This document shows, piece after piece, positions 23,332 to 25,373 of a stretch of DNA of 25,373 nucleotides. How positions within the stretch are numbered: position 1 is the stretch's first letter; each line of letters opens with the position of its first letter. The stretch is from Halieaceae bacterium (lineage in GTDB: Bacteria; Pseudomonadota; Gammaproteobacteria; Pseudomonadales; Halieaceae): positions 1 to 25,373 of the forward strand of contig JABIZW010000197.1 of NCBI GenBank assembly GCA_018666295.1, read 5' to 3'. The translations under genes and the position numbers were made by a program. The notes under the pieces were generated by a model. It saw nothing but the letters and a program-made list of their open reading frames with translations. It was not told the DNA's origin and did no database searches.

Positions 23332-24306
23332 ATGATTGAATATCAAAATATATTTACACAAGTTCAGGTCTCTGCACCGGACTATGCTGGTGTCCCTGTT
23401 GAAAACACGGACGATGACCGCTCTGGAATCCTAACGCACAGCTACTGGGCCGGTAAGATAGGTGACGCTCAAATTGGACCCATTTATCTTGGTCCCGTGG
23501 GTGTCGCAGCATTTTGCATGGGGACGCTCGCCTTCCTCATTATTGGCATGAACATGTTTGCCTCAGTCAACTGGGATCCAATCGAGTTCATTCGTCAACT
23601 GCCTTGGCTGGCACTGGAGCCACCCGGCCCGCAGTATGGACTCTCTTTCCCACCACTTAATGACGGTGGATGGTGGCTGATTGCCGGTGCATTCCTAACC
23701 ATGTCGATCATGCTGTGGTGGTACAGAACCTTCGCACTTGCACAGAACCTTGGCATGGGTAATCACATGGCATGGGCATTTGCAGCGGCAATTTGGCTTT
23801 ATTTAGTCCTCGGCTTTATACGCCCGATCCTGATGGGTAGCTGGGCCGAGGCCGTTCCATTCGGCATCTTCCCTCACCTTGACTGGACCGCCGCCTTCTC
23901 GTTGCGCTACGGCAACCTCTTCTACAACCCCTTCCACATGTGGAGCATCTTCTTCCTCTACGGATCGGCGGTACTGTTTGCAATGCACGGCGCCACCATT
24001 TTAGCGACCAGTCGCTACGGGGCTGACCGCGAGATCGATCAAATTACAGACCGCGGTACTGGCGCAGAACGAGGCGCGTTGTTCTGGAGATGGACCATGG
24101 GCTTCAACGCCTCCATGGAATCGATACACAAATGGGCCTGGTGGTTTGGCGTACTGACCTGCGTCACCGGCGGTATCGGCATCATCCTAACAGGCACCGT
24201 CGTTGAGAACTGGTACCTATGGGGTATGAAGCATGGGCTCGTTCCCATCTATCCAATGGTCGGCGAAGCCGTCGTCGATCCGCTCATGACAGGGGGTGCG
24301 CAATGA
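23332..24306 (+). CDS. pufM: Photosynthetic reaction centre subunit M (PufM)
   Basis: 324 residues, five membrane helices. Aligned by eye to Rhodobacter M: special-pair histidine in NPFHMWSIFFLYG, with the M210 tyrosine kept (FLYG); iron-ligand histidines in AMHGATI and SIHKWAWW; the QA tryptophan region FWRWTMGFNA; and GluM234-type acid in RGTGAERGALF. FIRPILMGSWAEAVPFGIFPHLDW is the well-conserved stretch used in pufM surveys. A C-terminal extension (YPMVGEAVVDPLMTGGAQ) beyond the Rhodobacter end is common in species whose reaction centre carries a PufC cytochrome. AGGGGA lies eight to nine bases before ATG 23332. The stop overlaps pufC by 4 nt. Confidence 0.97.
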   Translation: MIEYQNIFTQVQVSAPDYAGVPVENTDDDRSGILTHSYWAGKIGDAQIGPIYLGPVGVAAFCMGTLAFLIIGMNMFASVNWDPIEFIRQLPWLALEPPGPQYGLSFPPLNDGGWWLIAGAFLTMSIMLWWYRTFALAQNLGMGNHMAWAFAAAIWLYLVLGFIRPILMGSWAEAVPFGIFPHLDWTAAFSLRYGNLFYNPFHMWSIFFLYGSAVLFAMHGATILATSRYGADREIDQITDRGTGAERGALFWRWTMGFNASMESIHKWAWWFGVLTCVTGGIGIILTGTVVENWYLWGMKHGLVPIYPMVGEAVVDPLMTGGAQ

Positions 24307-25373
24307 AAACGCTAACGACCAAACTACTGACCACTGTCGGTCTGGGTACTGCACTGCTCTTAGGTGGTTGCGAGATGCCCCCACCCGAGTCTAGCCAATG
24401 GGGCTATCGTGGAACAGGCATGGAAGGTTTGTATGACCCCGATCGACTCCAGGACGTGGCCGACAAAAACGTTGTGCCCGACGCGATTCCTGCGGTCCCT
24501 GCCGTGGGTCCAAAAGCCAGTGATATCTATAAAAACGTACAGGTTCTGGGTGACCTCTCCGTCGGCGAATTTACACGTCTGATGGTCGCAGTCACACAAT
24601 GGGTCTCTCCAGAGGAAGGCTGCAACTACTGCCACGTCGCGGGCGAGGGATTTGAAGCCGACACCCTATACACCAAGAAAGTCGCTCGCGTCATGATCCA
24701 AATGACCCAAAACGCGAACGAGAACTGGGATCAACACGTCGGTGGTGCAGGTGTGACTTGTTATACCTGCCACCGCGGCAAAAATGTTCCTGAGTATGTC
24801 TGGAACATCAACCCCGGACACAAAGTTGCCAGTGGCATGAAAAATCAAATGCAAAACGTGTCGTCAGTCGCGGCGGGTTTGAGCTCTTTGCCCGTAGACC
24901 CCTTCACACCGTACCTGCTTGATGATCGCAACGGACGACACGCAGGTACCACCGCGTTGCGTGACGGCGGCGGCGTATCAATGAAAGAGTCTGAGTGGGG
25001 CTATAGCCTGATGATGCACTTCTCCGATTCACTCGGCGTCAATTGCACCTACTGCCACAACTCACGCGCCTTCTTCTCTTGGGATGAGAGCGCGCCAACT
25101 CGAGTGCGTGCGTGGCACGGCATTCGTATGGTGCGAGAAATGAACAACAAGTACGTCGAGCCGACCACTGATTGGTTGCCGCCTCACCGTCTCGGGGCGC
25201 TCGGCGACGCACAAAAAGTTAACTGTGAAACTTGTCACCAAGGGGCCTACAAGCCACTTCTTGGCGCCAATATGATTAAAGACTACCCAAACCTTGCTCG
25301 ACTAGCCGCAGCTGAACCTGAGGCGACCTTGGACGAGAGCATGGATATGGATATGCCGGAGTCGCAGGGCGAC
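24303..25373 (+). CDS. pufC: Tetraheme reaction-centre cytochrome c subunit (PufC), 3' end outside window
   Basis: 357 codons with no stop before the window ends. A lipoprotein signal (MKTLTTKLL, hydrophobic core, LGGC with C23 as the lipidated residue) places it on the periplasmic face, anchored by lipid. Four CxxCH haem motifs occur: C107-H111 (CNYCH), C153-H157 (CYTCH), C248-H252 (CTYCH) and C308-H312 (CETCH), with methionines such as M94, M131/M134 and M276 as candidate sixth ligands. PufC re-reduces the oxidised special pair, taking electrons from soluble cytochromes or HiPIP. The visible end is alanine- and acid-rich with repeated Met-Asp (ESMDMDMPES), past the last haem. It starts by ATGA overlap with pufM. 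Confidence 0.96.
   Translation, partial: MKTLTTKLLTTVGLGTALLLGGCEMPPPESSQWGYRGTGMEGLYDPDRLQDVADKNVVPDAIPAVPAVGPKASDIYKNVQVLGDLSVGEFTRLMVAVTQWVSPEEGCNYCHVAGEGFEADTLYTKKVARVMIQMTQNANENWDQHVGGAGVTCYTCHRGKNVPEYVWNINPGHKVASGMKNQMQNVSSVAAGLSSLPVDPFTPYLLDDRNGRHAGTTALRDGGGVSMKESEWGYSLMMHFSDSLGVNCTYCHNSRAFFSWDESAPTRVRAWHGIRMVREMNNKYVEPTTDWLPPHRLGALGDAQKVNCETCHQGAYKPLLGANMIKDYPNLARLAAAEPEATLDESMDMDMPESQGD

Noticed and set aside
1..25373. CRISPR arrays, tRNA/rRNA genes, insertion sequences
   Set aside because: No regularly spaced direct repeats, no RNA-gene landmarks and no transposase-like frames were seen on either strand.

Overview
This window is a large part of a bacterial photosynthesis gene cluster (PGC) for bacteriochlorophyll a and spirilloxanthin-type carotenoids, with a type-II (quinone) reaction centre. 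It carries the order bchI-bchD-bchO-crtI-crtB / crtC (opposite strand) / crtE-crtF-bchC-bchX-bchY-bchZ-(pufQ-like)-pufL-pufM-pufC. This is a proteobacterial arrangement. Moderate GC, a tetraheme PufC, absence of crtA, tspO and pufX, and the accessory genes at the left end suggest a marine aerobic anoxygenic phototroph, most likely a gammaproteobacterium of the OM60/NOR5 (Halieaceae) type. That placement is an inference from layout and protein character, not from a marker-gene tree.

Left flank (1-4490): the 3' end of a MATE-family transporter, then an opposite-strand metallo-beta-lactamase-fold hydrolase related to alkylsulfatases. Next come a divergently transcribed membrane di-iron sterol desaturase/fatty acid hydroxylase family protein with a small CxxC protein behind it, and a convergent soluble cytochrome P450. 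None of these is a standard PGC gene. They could form a lipid or carotenoid tailoring set.

Centre-left (4534-7822): a multi-pass DUF2306-like membrane protein translationally coupled to crtD, which is away from its usual partner crtC, then a convergent alpha/beta hydrolase. A 180-bp divergent intergenic region separates the hydrolase from bchI.

Core (7823-17191): bchIDO (Mg-chelatase I and D subunits and the associated hydrolase), crtIB (phytoene desaturase and synthase), crtC on the minus strand overlapping the end of crtB, then crtEF. Together crtE, B, I, C, D and F cover the route from FPP/GGPP through phytoene and lycopene/neurosporene to methoxylated carotenoids.

Right part (17285-25373): bchCXYZ (chlorophyllide reductase and the hydroxyethyl dehydrogenase), a small PufQ-like membrane protein, an intercistronic segment with two hairpins, and pufLMC. 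pufC runs off the window without a stop. No LH1 genes (pufBA) lie between bchZ and pufL, their usual place.

Regulation: PpsR/CrtJ-type operators (TGT-N12-ACA) are found by eye in the intergenic regions before bchI (two), crtI (one, inside a 9-bp-arm inverted repeat), crtC/crtE (two) and bchC (two). In bchI, crtE and bchC one box places a TAAANN -10-like hexamer at the same internal offset, downstream of a TTGACA-like -35. This points to one redox/light-responsive repressor controlling the cluster. Its gene is not in the window. The accessory genes at the left have no such box in their intergenic regions.
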